From the NCBI GenBank assembly GCA_011800805.1, contig MPNW01000906.1, positions 20,077 to 54,468 of the forward strand: a stretch of DNA of 34,392 nucleotides, read 5' to 3'. The DNA is from Hirudo medicinalis (lineage: Eukaryota > Annelida > Clitellata > Hirudinida > Hirudinidae). Every line of letters starts with the position of its first letter. Within the stretch, counting starts at the first letter, position 1. The translations under genes were made by a program, and so were the position numbers. Below, piece after piece: positions 1 through 12,149 of this stretch. The notes beneath the pieces are model-generated. The model did not search any database, was not told the DNA's origin, and saw only the letters and a list, made by a program, of their open reading frames with translations.

Positions 1-30
1 CATTATTATTATTATTATTATTATTATTAA

Positions 31-105
<75 letters not shown>
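1..105. repeat. ATT microsatellite at the left edge
   Basis: This is a nearly pure (ATT)n run with one TTAA interruption near position 30. It continues beyond the left edge of the window. Confidence 0.97.
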
Positions 106-106
<1 letters not shown>

Positions 107-1690
107 GCTGATGAGAATGACATTAATATTACATAAACAAGTTATCAGAAACTAATTATTAAAATTGACATCAGCAATCGTAGCTGCATGTCAGGTCATA
201 GTTCACAGGTCAGCCGTGGCTCGCTACATGAGCCAAGATGTCCACTCCCCTTTGACAAAGGTCGATAACCCTCCTGGTGATTTGTTATTGGAATAATTTC
301 CTGATTGTTTCTGTTGATCGATTGATGGGCTGACCTTTCGATTTTGAACTTGAACCTATGGATGGAGGGAATCCATTTGCAATTTGAGATTCTATGGCTT
401 GTCGATCGCATGCATGGAGGTATGGGCGATGATATGTCGTTTCATTGGTTTTAATATCTTTAATGCTTTGAGCGGTTGTGCGTGGGGATCGACCGGGGGC
501 GACTTTTGGCCGGGGCCGGGCACGGGGTTCAGATGCACCCAGATATTGCACAATGTAAACTTTGTGACAACAAGATCAGACGAGGAGCTGCTGTGGCATA
601 GAGTAAGGCTTATTCTACAAAATCCTTGTGGGGTCATCAAAAAGCTAAGCACAAGCAGGAATATCCACAAGAGTTGCAAGCTGATGGATTGGATAAGAAA
701 AAGAAAGAAACCGATCAGAAAGCAGAGAAGGCTCAAACATGCTTTGTTTGACCTTCTAACCAAGTTACCCTCCGTGATTTTAAAACAATCTCAAGGCCTT
801 GGGATGTAATCCACCCAGATCAGATCAGACCAGATCAAGGGAGAACAATTGATCACACATTGGCTTTGTGACACAATGGACTCGAAGAATGTGATATCGT
901 TGCTGTTTCGTGATTATTGTGTGGATTATTAATCGTTGTCTTAAAGCAGCAGGGATCCTCAGAGAGGTAGCCCCTTCGCTGAACGTTCCGCCCCTAAATC
1001 CTCCGACGTTCCCCTGGGCCGGGCCGCATCCGTCGATCAGTCGAACGTCCCTACTAGGGACTCCCAAACTGGCATTACTGAACCTTAGTGGTAAGTGCAC
1101 ACCTGTAACTTTAGCTGCTACTACTACTACTAACTGTAGTAGGTTTGATAACTGTGGTATGGTAAAAGCGGTAGGTATGGTAAACGAGTTAGGTATGGTA
1201 AATGCAATATGTGTGGTAAGTGTGGTAGGTGTGGTAAATGCGGTAGGTGTGGTAATGGCGTCCAGAGCCTCTGGTCTAACTGAAGATAGACGTGCAGACC
1301 CTTGCACGGTGCTTCGCAAGTAGGCCATTCGCAGTCCTTCCTTTCCTAAATCAAGTCCATTGAGATTCGGATGGTGATAACTTTGGCTCCTTTTTATCTG
1401 GACGCTTTCAAGAAATTGTTTCATCTTGAGGTGTTCGAGGTGTTCTCCTTCTTTGTATTTTCATCCATCCCTTGTCCACCTCTCCCTATCTTCGCTAGTC
1501 GGTAGGCGGCTAGCTGGACGGGTGGTGGTAGTCCGTGGTAGTCGAATATTCATGAGAAAGAATGTGTTGTATCCGTAGATAAACGCTCATTAAGAGTTAC
1601 GATTCCACTTAAATGTCTAATTTAATTAACGTTTAATTAATTTTTAGTGTATAATTTAGGCCTTAAATGATTTTTGGAAATTCGTCCAGG
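106..1690. other. Unassigned sequence
   Basis: Apart from the GGTA repeat at 1155-1258, this is unique sequence of moderate GC, with open frames of 60-200 codons in several overlapping frames. None has a recognisable domain or a favoured start. There is one GC-rich island near 470-540 and one near 950-1090. Confidence 0.5.
1155..1258 (+). repeat. Degenerate GGTA-rich minisatellite
   Basis: This is a run of diverged units of about 18 bp based on TGTGGTAAATGCGGTAGG. It ends in GGTAATGGCG. It leaves open frames on both strands, but the peptides are simple. Confidence 0.75.
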
Positions 1691-1777
1691 GCGCTTCTTT
1701 GTTAGCCATTTATGTAGCGCTTCTTTGTTAGCCATTTATGTAACGCTTCTTTGTTAGCCATTTATGTAGCGCTCTTT
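1691..1777 (+). repeat. 26-bp tandem repeat, 3.3 copies
   Basis: The unit GCGCTTCTTTGTTAGCCATT plus TATGTA starts at 1691, 1717 and 1743 (first base A in the third copy), then a truncated copy starts at 1769. The copies are nearly identical, so the duplication is recent. Confidence 0.92.
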
Positions 1778-1969
1778 GCCGATCACAAAGGGAGCGTGTG
1801 GTGATGCAAACCGGAAGCACGGTACATTACCACTGCTACTTTGACACCCCCACGCAGGGACAGAAACTCTCAGAGCTAACTTGTCAAATGATGGCTATAA
1901 ATTTTGCTTCATTTGCGTGGAGAAGTGACAGAATATTACCTGCCTGCTTGTTATTAATGTTTTTGTTAT

Positions 1970-2516
1970 TATTTTTTTATTATTATTATTGTTGTTGTTG
2001 CTGCTGATGATGATGATCTTGATGATGATGATGGTGATGACGACGACGATGATGATGATGATGGCACGACATGATTACGATGGTTAATTAGGATGATGAT
2101 CAGGATGGCAATGGTGACGATGATGATGCAGATGAATGAATGAAGGAAAGAATTAATGAATGGATGAACAACCGCATGGACAGGTGTGTGGGTGGATGAA
2201 TGAATGGATGATTGGATGAACAGATGGGTGGATGGATGGATGATTGAATGTATGGTTGGGTGGGTGGATGAACGGATGGGTGAATGAATAGTAGGGCAAA
2301 GAACAGATAGAGCGGCACCTTGATTAAATCTCACTATTCAAGATATCCAAGATAAATTGTTGACACGCCACGACACATCACGGCCGACAACAACAACGTC
2401 GTCGACGACGACGATGACGATGACAACGATGATGATGACGATGACGAAGATGACGATGACAAAGATGACGATGACGATGACGATGATGGTGATAATAAAA
2501 ACAACAACAACAACAA
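1970..2516. repeat. Mixed microsatellite cluster (ATT, GAT, GGAT/GAAT, GAC)
   Basis: The order is a TTA/TTG run at 1976-2000, GAT/GAC runs at 2005-2120, degenerate GGAT/GAAT units at about 2130-2290, and GAC/GAT/AAC units at about 2385-2516. A perfect GTCGTCGACGAC palindrome lies near 2398-2411. The long low-complexity peptides (poly-Ser, HPSIH-like) from this stretch are repeat artefacts. Confidence 0.92.
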
Positions 2517-2835
2517 GTTGATTAGTTTCTAATTAAACTAATTGTACTCCTCCCAGTCCACATTTTTCAGGCTTTTCAGGTCTGGTGTCAGAGCAGAGCG
2601 TCAGCGCTATAGATAAGGCGCATGACGTCACGGAGGCGTCATCCAATAGCATCAATGGACGCCGATCACCATGGAAACAGGAAACAGTCTTTTGTTCCTG
2701 TTTTGAGTCGAATTGTTCGCTCGTAAGTCTTGGGGAATTGTGGGTGGAATTTTGGGTGGAATTGTGGGGTAAAATGAAGAATGGGGGAATTGTGAATGGA
2801 TTGATCGGTTCCGAGTTGATACTGGACGAACTGGG

Positions 2836-3140
2836 ATGGATGAATGAATTAGTGAATGAATGAGTGAATGAGTGAATAAATGAATGAATGAGTAAGTGAT
2901 TGAATTAATGAATGGATAGGTGGAGGGATGAATGAATGAATGAATGAATGAATGAATGAATGAATGAATGAATGAATGAATGAATGAATGAATGAATGAA
3001 TGAATGAATGAATGGATGGATGGATGAATGAATGAATGAATGAATGAATGAATGAATGAATGAATGGATGTGATGTGATGTGATGTGATGTGATGTGATG
3101 TGATGTGATGTGATGTGATGTGATGTGATGTGATGTGATN
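2836..3140. repeat. GAAT tetranucleotide array fused to a TGATG pentanucleotide array, ending at an N
   Basis: GAAT units run from 2836 to about 3066, with a GGAT patch at about 3012-3026. TGATG units run on to 3139. Position 3140 is N, followed directly by unique sequence, so the true array length is unknown. Confidence 0.95.
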
Positions 3141-3145
3141 CTCCA

Positions 3146-6100
3146 TAAAATGTTCGCATCAACATCAGAGTCATTAAAAGTACATCAACCCAGCCAACGT
3201 CCAATCAAGTCATGAGCACAATGACCAATAAACGTCTCCGGAAGAGAATAAATACAAACATTTGTCGATTTTGTCCACGCAGTAAATAATTTTATTATTT
3301 ATACAAAATAATAATTGCATTATTTATTATCAACACAGCTCAGCGTACAAAAGATCCTTGGAAAGTTTTTTTTTTTTTACTCCTTTAGTAGTTATGCACT
3401 TCAATCCGGTCAGTTTCAGTTTCGCACAGCAAACTAGTTAGAGGGGCTAGGGCTAGGGTTAGGGTTAGGATTAGTGTTCTTCTCTCCAAGAGGGGTAGCT
3501 CTGGAATACTCGTCCTGACCGTCAGGCAAAGGGGACTTCTTAAGTCCAGAATAAACAGCAGCAAGCAGACTCCATTAGCCCGGTATTGCATGAGTGCCGA
3601 CAATGAATTTGCTCTTTATCGCTCGCCGATCTGAGCCACTTCAAAGTGTCTTTCGACGGGAGACGTACGACCTACGCTCGTGTTACCTCGAATGATGGAA
3701 ATCAAATTTCTGGTAAGGGAGAAGAAAGCCACTCTAAAGTTAGAACTCCCGGATCGGGGGGGAGCACCACCGGAACAGAAAGTTGAGTTTGGTAAATTGG
3801 AAAATCAGAAAAGTGCGCTTTTTTATATCTCAGATATCGAAGGTTTGGCGAAAGAAAAACGGGTTTGGTTAGGACAAATGTTTAGGTTAGTTGGAATCGA
3901 ATTTATTTTTTTTAAATTTTAAGAATTTTGAGTCCAGTGAAAAATAAAAATAAAGTCCCTGTTGTTGTCAACCTAAGGACAACGCCGTTTTGGTGTTTGT
4001 CTTCGTTTTGCCACATGTCCAGTTGTACTGCATTCATTCGGACATTATTTTTAAACCATGGCCCCTCGTTCCAGGAGTGGAATGTTATTAAATCTTGTCA
4101 CAAATAACTTCCTGAATAAGTCCAACCCCCGTAGTGCTTCCTATAGTCCGCCAAAGGGTCATCCGAATATCTTGACCTTTGCGTCTGCACCGTCACGGCA
4201 CTGCATATGGAAAGCCGGTCGTAAATAGCGGATTTGAGGATGTCCTCAGGCGACCAGCGCCGGAAAGAGATGCCGGTGCTAAATCACTCATCGTCTCCGT
4301 GAGCATTCGAGTTGGCAGATAATGACCGTATTTGATAAAACACCGTCGGTGAAGATGGTCAATCAATCATTCGAGAGAATTGTGATTGACAGAATCATTC
4401 AGTCATTATTAGAGCCGGTCCAAGACTACGATCGTAAAGGCGCGGACTCCGGCAACAACACTGCTTAAAAAATTAACGTGGTTATAATCTTTATTAATAA
4501 TTTACGGATAATTGGACTCCCATGGCGTCTGGAAATTAAGACCGATGATCCGGCATCATGGGCATGAATTTTCATGTCCAACATTATTATGCTTATTACT
4601 GTTATTTATATTATTAATGTTACTGCCCTTCTCAGAGCCTAAAGGATTAATGGAAAGCCATCTCCATCAATGAGAGAGAAATTTGATCCCTACTTTATTT
4701 CTCTGTTTAATATAATTCCACTTTTCAGCCATTAGACGAAACGCCATCCACCGGCTCGAAACCGCTTCCGATGTTCAGAGTCTGGAATTTTCCGTCCAAT
4801 GATGGACAAATGGCTGAGAGGAAACGCGAAGGCCAAAGAACACGCAACTGGTTGAAATTTTATAAAAAAAAAAAATAAATAAATAAATACATTTTTTAAA
4901 CTAAGACCAAGACTATCGTTGCTTCTTTTACAAGTGACATGACTTGTTTGGCTTCACGAGATCGCAAATAAATTGGAGATTTCAATGCACCGCGGAAAAA
5001 AAACAAAAGGCAAAGAACGAAATCTTTTTCATCCTAAATCCCTCTGGACGGGAGGGACGTCGGATCGTTAATCTCGCACCACAAAGGTTCTCCAGCGACC
5101 TGTATTGCCGTGAGGAGACTTCGTGCGCTAAATTTTAAGAAAAAAAAAACAGGAAAGAAGAAAAAACAAAAATGCATAACTCTGACCGTTTCTTTTGAGC
5201 GGGAATCACGGTTCAAAAACCTTCCGACAATGATAAGCTCGGCCGTCATTCGCTCACTTCTGCCCAAGTGTCCTCGAACAACAAGGTCTGTACCTTTATC
5301 ATTGTCGAAATCTTTTTTGACGTGCTCGATTTATGACCGGTGGGGTTAGAACTTGATTGGCAGGAAAGTTTAGAGGGGACAGGGAGAATTGTTAAAGTGG
5401 AAGACAAAAAAAAACATTTTTGAACTGGAAAAAAAAATTTCGGGCTCAAGTTTTGTCAAAGATTGATGGGCATAACTAAGAGCAGCTGGGGAAATTGTTG
5501 ATGGAACAATCATCCATGCAAGCTGAGCGAAATGTATGACGAATTTCGAATTAGGCACGGCCGGGTGGCAAAAATATTGGCTCATTCCCACGCAGATATG
5601 GCCCAATCACTCGTTCGTCGAGAAGAGGACGAAAATGAAATCTTAAAATGTCAAATCCGACGTGCGCCCGGAGACGGCCGTCCTCCTTCGGCCCTGACGG
5701 TCCCGGACGTTTGATTAACGGAAAAGCATTATCGACAGCACCACGTCACACCAGGGTGCCATCGCTCAATGTTTTCCACGGTCTTTCATCTGTGGATCGA
5801 AGATATCGAGCCATAATTTGTCAACTGAAAGAACGGTTATTTCCAATGTCTCGGACTCCCCGTCCATAAATTTGGGAGACATCCGACATGAGTTACGGCC
5901 GATCGGAGGCAGCATCAACTCGGACGACTCAGATGCAGTCAAATCAGTCAACGTCCTCCTAGACGATTTGGCATGCCACGGAGTTGTGAGCCACAAACCT
6001 CATCATTCGGAGAAGAAAAATAATTACCCAAATATTTCGTCTTCGCAAAAAAAGCTCGTCTTCCTGGTCGTGTGTGCGTGTGGGAAAGTAATTCGTGATG

Positions 6101-6875
6101 CAATTTCCTCGGAGGAATTTCCGATGACATTTCATCGCCTCAGCTGGACGGCCAACGACTTTTAAATCGACGGGAGACAAGTTTATAAAACATCGTTCGA
6201 CCTGAAACGACTCATCTGTTTCAATCCTAAAGCATCCAGATGATCCGCGTTCAAGTCTTAAAAAATATCTTGCGGTCACGAGCCGGTCGCGTTAACGACA
6301 TTTCGAGAGCAACGAGAGCGATGCCATGATTTTAGTTTATTAAGGAAAAATTTTGAACTTCCGAAAGGTCGAACGACCGTCGAACACGGATGTTCATTCT
6401 TTGACTCCCCACTTCTCAAAATCCTGCTTTTTAAGAAGTCCTGGCTCTTGCACGACTTTATCGTACAGAGTGTAAAAATCTGAAAAGAGAAATTTGTTTT
6501 AAATCATTTTTTTCAATGAATTAAAAATCGCAGAAGAAGCTTTTAACATTTGAGAACAGAGAATTGAAAAAGTCACTTTAAACAATTGATTGTAAAAGAG
6601 AGAATTTATTAAATTACAAACATTCCCAATTATTTCCTAGCTTTTGGAGACAAATTCGAGAAAAGTTCCGAGAAATTGGAGTCATAATCAAGAGCAAATT
6701 GTCATTTTTACGAGGCGGAGATCAAGAGATGGCCACGCCAGGGAAATGAAATTTCAATTTCGTCTGGAAAGGGGTTTCGAAAAGCCTGTAAAATCAAAGA
6801 GGATTCAAGTCGGGGAGGTTGCTAATCACCTTCTTAAAGAGGGATTAATTAAAGTCTTGAGCACTGGAACCTAAT
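3146..6875. other. Unassigned sequence
   Basis: No gene is recognised. The telomere-like tract at 3443 and A-rich runs (4862-4890 and 5140-5170) are the only repeats of note. Open frames such as 3692-3922 (76 codons from ATG, Lys/Glu-rich) and 5818-6165 (115 codons, no ATG start) match no known family. They overlap frames of similar length, so I do not call them. Confidence 0.5.
3443..3474 (+). repeat. Short interstitial telomere-like tract (TTAGGG variants)
   Basis: There are five consecutive hexamers: GGCTAG, GGCTAG, GGTTAG, GGTTAG, GATTAG. Two are exact TTAGGG units in phase and the rest are one-base variants. It is too short to be a telomere. Confidence 0.8.
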
Positions 6876-6995
6876 CATCACCATCAAATGTCGTCACCAT
6901 CATCATCATGATCATCGTCGTCGTAATCATCATCATCATCGTCATCATCATGGCCGTGATCATCATCATCACCACCATTATGACAATCATCATTT
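6876..6995. repeat. ATC/GTC microsatellite
   Basis: These are imperfect ATC runs with GTC and CCACC interruptions. The low-complexity Met/Thr peptides from it are not genes. Confidence 0.9.
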
Positions 6996-9418
6996 TTCTA
7001 TGAACTTTTATCGCTGATTTCTGGATGCATTTCATTGCAATTTGTCTTCTATTTTGGAGAAAATTTACGAAATGTTTTAAAATCCCGGAATGAAACTCGG
7101 CACAAACCGTGGCCAACATTTCAAGAAATGCATTAAATGCTTTAAATGCTTTAAATGTTTATAGAATCCACAGCAGTGTCTCAACAAGTCGTGATCGTCG
7201 CCAAACATCTCCGGCACGTGATAGAGATCTCCAATTGACTTTCGAAAAAGATTCGATATCTAAAACGGAAAGGATGCTTCTGAAAGAATGCAATGAAAGA
7301 GCAGACGAGGGTGTCTCATTAGCCCCGAAAGCACTCTCCAAAGATTGTTTATGGCGATAAAAATTATATCCAATTTATTGCCTCGCAAATTTAATTAAAG
7401 CCCCGTTAGTTTCATCAGAGCCACCGCCCGAAAGTGACCCGAAAGCTTTCTCGAAAATGCCGGTGACAAATTCTTACCTTCCTAATTAAATTAGTCCTAA
7501 TTTGCAAAAGTATACAATCCCAATAGAAATCACAGGATGGACATGATGTCGGTGCAATCTCTCAAATTGCTTCATTTAGAATTCATTTCATCTTATTAGA
7601 ACTTACAATTCAAAACAGTGGGACTTTTCTTATGAACAAGATGCCTCATTTCTGTGAAATAATCAAAATACCAGGTCTAAAAGACATTTTTGACTTAAAT
7701 GAATCACATCATAAGCATTAGTAAATGACAAAATTGTAAATTTCTAAAACTCAAAACCAAGTTTGTGATTATAAAATGTAATCCAAACGTGCATCTAAAA
7801 TTCCTGTCTAGACACCTAGAAATGTCAAATCTCGTTCAACGAAAATTACCAGCGAGTAACTCCAATAAACAAAATGTAAAAGTTAACCTTCTTTGCGGCA
7901 GAGTTGCCACCACATAAAACCGAATGCAGCCGCACAACTTATTTCAAAACCGATGAATAATTTCAACTTTGAAAACATCGGCACTGTCCCAGCATATTTC
8001 TTCATGTTCTGTTTACAAAGATCTTTTGAAAATGGAGCCTTCGCAGTATTTTCCGGTATCTATTTTCTTTGGAGAGTTTGTAAATTACAATTTCTGAAGC
8101 ATAAAATTTCGTTACAAATCCTTGGAAATGCTTCTAAATTTTTATACAGACCTCGTTTGCCTTGTGAACTTAGATCGCGACAAAATTGAGATGGAAAGTG
8201 TAAACTAGGAAACTGTTGTGGACTTAATTAAGAATTTGCACGCTAGCTGACCAACGAAGAGAGAAAACACCGAGAGTAAAAATTTTGTACAATTCCAGGA
8301 AAATTGAACAGAGTCGGGAGGTTGTTTTCCAGTGGATAAAAAAAAAGAGGAGATTTTCTAGACAGTCGTAAAACCCAGAGATCACAGAATTGCAGCACTA
8401 AAGCCGTTTCGAGGAAGTGTGAGAAAAAAACATAAAAGAATAAGAATGGCAATCCGCTAAGACGATAGCGAACCGACAGAAATAACCTGAAGAGGCCAGC
8501 AACATTCAGGAGAAAAATCGCTCGGCACGTTGAGCAGGATTGGCTGAACCTTTTGCGTCAAGAAATGTTATTGTATAATTTATTTTTCATTTCCGAGTCT
8601 CTCGTGTAATTATAAAAATTATAATATTATATTATAATAAATAATTATATTTCTTTTTCTTGGAGTGTGTTCATCCAGCGGGCGTGTAATATTGATGAGT
8701 CTGAGCTGGATTGGCACTTTTATTTTTCAGTTCCAGCGATAATGGCTTCTTAGACGTCATTCATTTTAAATCTTATTGTTGTTTAAACATCGCGTTCAAA
8801 TATTTTAAAACAATTTATAGTCAACCGCTAAATAGCTAAATCTAAATAAATATTCTTTTTTGGTGTCACCTTCTTTCTGTTGTTCGATTTTACAGATTCA
8901 AAAATAATTTCAAAACATTCAAAAAGCCATAAACCATCATCGATCACCACAGAAATCCCATTCCGGAGTAAAATTACGAAAAATCGTCTCATTCCAAAAA
9001 TCTACTTTTAAACTCTCAAACGCCGAAACAGTAACAACAACAATACAAATTCGAGCGGCGGCCCCAATAAAGCTCAGATAATAAAGCCCGGTAAGACTCA
9101 TTTTGTGAAGACCTTTTCTGCCTTTTAGGAGAAGATATGGACTTGGGCTAGACACACGTCTTCCTTAAGGCGCTCGCTCGATGACGAGACCTCCTGTCAC
9201 GTTTTGGAGAGACTGAACTGGAAAAGGTGGAAAACTTGATTCAGACAAAGTTGCCGTTGCCAGGTTTTTCCGGACAGATTTGAAGCTCGGATAATTAAAG
9301 TTAATTCAGTCGAAATGATTTTGAATTCAAGAAAAGTTGGTGCGCATATTTCTTAGTCTGGACCGAAGTGTATAATTTCCAATTAGATATGCCATAGCTA
9401 ACAGCAATGCTACTCATC
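6996..9418. other. Unassigned AT-rich sequence
   Basis: I see no gene or named element. A short AT palindrome lies at about 8605-8650 (ATTATAAAAATTATAATATT and following). A three-copy ATTAAATGCTTTA-like repeat lies at about 7129-7160. Open frames are under 100 codons and have no domains. Confidence 0.5.
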
Positions 9419-9475
9419 GGATGGATGGATGGAAGGACGGGCAGACGAACGGAGGAATGGATGGATGGTTGTACG
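9419..9475. repeat. Degenerate GGAT tract
   Basis: GGAT units with GGAC and GGAA variants, interrupted by GGCAGACGAAC. Confidence 0.8.
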
Positions 9476-9677
9476 AATTGTTGGATGGAAGGGTCCTGGC
9501 TAGCATCGTCATTGGATTCAATCTGAGCCGAAATTCAGAGGAATAATCTTTCATCTCCTGCCTGACAAAACGCTCTCCAGCGGGATACACCGGGATTAAC
9601 TGACGTCACGGATGTGGAAAACAACCAGGCTAACTGACCGATTGAAATCTGGCTGGAATGGGGAAGTAATGACATTC

Positions 9678-9815
9678 GACGACGACGACGACGACGGTGA
9701 TGACGATGGCTATTGTGATGATGATGGTGATGGTGATGGTGATGGTGACGGTGACGGTGACGGTGACGGTGACGGTGACGGTGACGGTGACGATGACGAT
9801 GACGATGATAATGGT
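9678..9815. repeat. GAC/GAT array with GGTGAY hexamer core
   Basis: A GAC run grades into GATGAT units and then about 12 hexamers, first GGTGAT then GGTGAC, from about 9726 to 9791. The T-to-C switch midway suggests that one variant unit was amplified. The Asp/Gly peptide is a by-product. Confidence 0.93.
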
Positions 9816-9987
9816 TAGGGCCTACAGAAGATGCAAGACGGAACGATAGCCTCTCATAGCCTCATTGGATGAAAATATCAAATGATGTTCACGGAGGTCA
9901 AAAATTAGTGCTTCGTGTTTGCATGCAAATGCAATGGTGGACTCACTCTATGATTGGAAAAACTCTGGAGATTTGGATGTTGTTGAT

Positions 9988-10366
9988 TCGTTCATCCATC
10001 CATCAATCCCTTCGTTCGTCCATCCATCAATCCATTCATCCATCCATCCATCCATTCATTCATTTACTCATCCATCAATCCATTCATCCATCCATCCATT
10101 CATTCATTCATTAACTCATCCATCAATCCATTCATCCATCCGTCCATTTATTCACTCATCCAGCCATCAATCCCTTCATCCATCCATCCATTCATTAACT
10201 CATCGACCATCAATCCATTCATCCATCCATCAATCCATCCATTCATTCACTCATCCACCCATCAATCCATTCATTCATCCATCCATCAATCCATCCATCC
10301 ATTCACTCATCAATCCAATCCTCCCTCCATCCAACTATCCATTCATTCATCCATCCATTCACCATC
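9988..10366. repeat. CCAT/TCAT tetranucleotide domain, about 380 bp
   Basis: CCAT and TCAT units are interspersed with CAAT and ACTCAT. Larger blocks (about 30-60 bp, of the form CATCAATCCATTCATCCATC) recur, so a higher-order structure has formed. It reads as HPSIH repeats in two frames and is not coding. Confidence 0.93.
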
Positions 10367-10593
10367 GTGTTTCTTTACTCCATGCATTACCTATTGGTGC
10401 TGACGAGAGGGAACGCCAGGTTTTTTTTTTGTGCAAATAGATTTTTACGATTATGACCGCAGAATGCCGGATATAATCGGATATTTGAAGCGGCAAAATA
10501 TTGGCCAGTATTCGAAGACCGTATTCGCTAAATCACTGGCTGTTTATTCGATTTTTAATGAACTCAAGACTTATGAAAGCTGTCCGGTGGTCG

Positions 10594-10662
10594 ATGGATG
10601 GGTGGGTGGGTGAGTGAGTGAGTGAGTGAGTGAGTGAGTGAGTGAGTGAGTGAGTGAATAAA
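10594..10662. repeat. GGTG then GAGT array
   Basis: A short GGTG run switches to pure GAGT units (about 10612-10656) and ends at GAATAAATAGT. Confidence 0.93.
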
Positions 10663-10756
10663 TAGTAGATGGAGTACTGTGATTGTGAATAAAAGGAATA
10701 TAAGTTTAATAAACCAATTAAGGAAAGAGATATAAATATAGAATTATTAACCCATA

Positions 10757-10910
10757 TCATCATCATCATCATCATCAACGTCGTCGTCGTCGTCGTCATC
10801 ACCACCATCACCATCATTATCATTCTTGACACTGGAGTGACCAACACATGATTAATGTAATGTAACTTTTCCGCATTCCAAGCAATAACGACGACGACGA
10901 CGATGGTGAT
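10757..10910. repeat. ATC/GTC tract and facing GAC tract
   Basis: ATC then GTC units run from 10757 to about 10825. After about 60 bp, GAC units appear at 10887-10905 in the opposite sense, so the two can pair as a foldback. Confidence 0.85.
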
Positions 10911-11985
10911 TACGATTGCGATGATAATTCCAAATGGAAAATACCGGATGGCGCCAAACTCTCATACTCTATACGAAGATACGCAGTCACGTGTTGGAAT
11001 TTCCGATGTCCTTGTACCACCGTTATTTCCGTGTGGGGTTTCGGTTTCCTTACGTTGTATTCCCCGAGCTCCGGCCTTTCTTGAGGGGGCCTCAGTTATT
11101 GCCGCTCGGGTCGTCGTAAAATCTTTTCGAGGGGGCAATTCACACCTGGAATGAGAGAGTGCATTCCACTCAATGCGACAAGCGGATTATCCGGTGGAGT
11201 CGTTGCGCGGACATGGAAGTGACGTCATCAGCAGCAGCAGCAGCACCTTAGCGCCTTCATCATCGAGGTCGTTATCGTCGCCAGCTCCCTCTTTCTCTCC
11301 CCCCTCTCGGGTGGGGGGTGGATTGGCAATATGGGGGTCAGCCAGGGGTCATTATGGTGGAAAAGCGGTGACAAACGTCGCCTTGGCAACCGTTATGGTT
11401 GACCGCAGTCAATATGCAAATGCGATGGTCGTACCCGCATCGTCTGCTATTTTCCCGCTCCATGAGAGTTCAATCTCGATTGAGGAGGAGAGTACCTGCT
11501 AGTCTACGGATCAAAAATCATTTATTCATTAATATGGAAAGTTAATGAATGGACGGACGGACGGATGGATGGATGGATGGATGGATGGATGGATGGATGG
11601 ATGGATGGATAATATACGGATGAATGACCATGATGACGGAAACAATTTCGTGGAACTTTACATCAATCCAAACATACACCCAGACGACTAAAGAAGCGGG
11701 CGGGAAATAAAATAGCAGACGATAAAAACAAACAAAAAAAGGGAGAACGGCAGCAAACGAAAAACTGCCTAATCAGTTCGAAACCATCCAACCGTGAATT
11801 TTCCTCATGACGTCATAAACACGTCACTGGAATGATCGCCGCTTCGAGTAAACAATCCTTGATCTCTTTCCGCGTGCATTCCTTTGTTTTAATTATTGGA
11901 AAAACGGAAAAGGAACGCTTGACAGGCAATAATTTTCTGGTGACACTTACGATAGGAGGACTGGCTGTTTGTAATGAGGTTGGTG
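10911..11985. other. Unassigned sequence around the GGAT array
   Basis: This is moderately GC-rich near 11030-11340, with polypyrimidine and G-rich blocks facing each other (CTTTCTCTCCCCCCTCTC then GGGTGGGGGGTGG at about 11290-11325). Open frames are short and unrecognised. Confidence 0.45.
11540..11612. repeat. GGAC then GGAT microsatellite
   Basis: Three GGAC units are followed by about 14 exact GGAT units, with a one-directional variant gradient. Confidence 0.95.
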
Positions 11986-12009
11986 ACGAGGTGGATTCTC
12001 TGTGGTCGG

Positions 12010-12149
12010 GTTCAAGTCCCACCTTGGATTGCCCTTGAGGCACAGTTCAAGTCCCACTTTGGATTGTCCTTGAGGCACAGTTCAAGTCCCATCTTGGATT
12101 GTCCTTGAGGCACAGTTCAAGTCCTGCCTTGAAATATCCTTGAGTCACT
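12010..12149 (+). repeat. 35-bp tandem repeat, 4 copies, each with a B-box-like motif
   Basis: Copies start at 12010, 12045, 12080 and 12115, exactly 35 bp apart. Each begins GTTCAAGTCC and ends near CCTTGAGGCACA. The last is the most diverged. The first is preceded by GG, giving GGTTCAAGTCC, a full match to the pol III B-box consensus. No good A box lies upstream, so this may be a locally amplified SINE piece. Confidence 0.85.

Noticed and set aside
384..809. 141-codon open frame on the + strand
   Set aside because: Overlaps a 123-codon minus-strand frame of similar length and has no domain. I see no reason to prefer either.
945..1088. Possible terminal exon (frame DPQRGSPFAERSAPKSSDVP, stop at 1086) or exon with strong donor GTAAGT at 1091
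   Set aside because: There is a CAG acceptor at 950-952 and the composition is coding-like, but the piece is under 50 codons, the best donor lies after the stop, and no family is recognised.
2652..3204. Open frames encoding HSFIHSFIH-type and HITSHHITS-type peptides
   Set aside because: They are translations of GAAT and TGATG arrays and cross the N. No start context, domain or splice support.
3692..3922. 76-codon Lys/Glu-rich open frame from ATG
   Set aside because: No homology known to me, no splice or UTR signals, and such lengths occur by chance in this DNA.
5818..6165. 115-codon open frame
   Set aside because: Starts with TTG, is overlapped by minus-strand frames, and has no recognisable motif.
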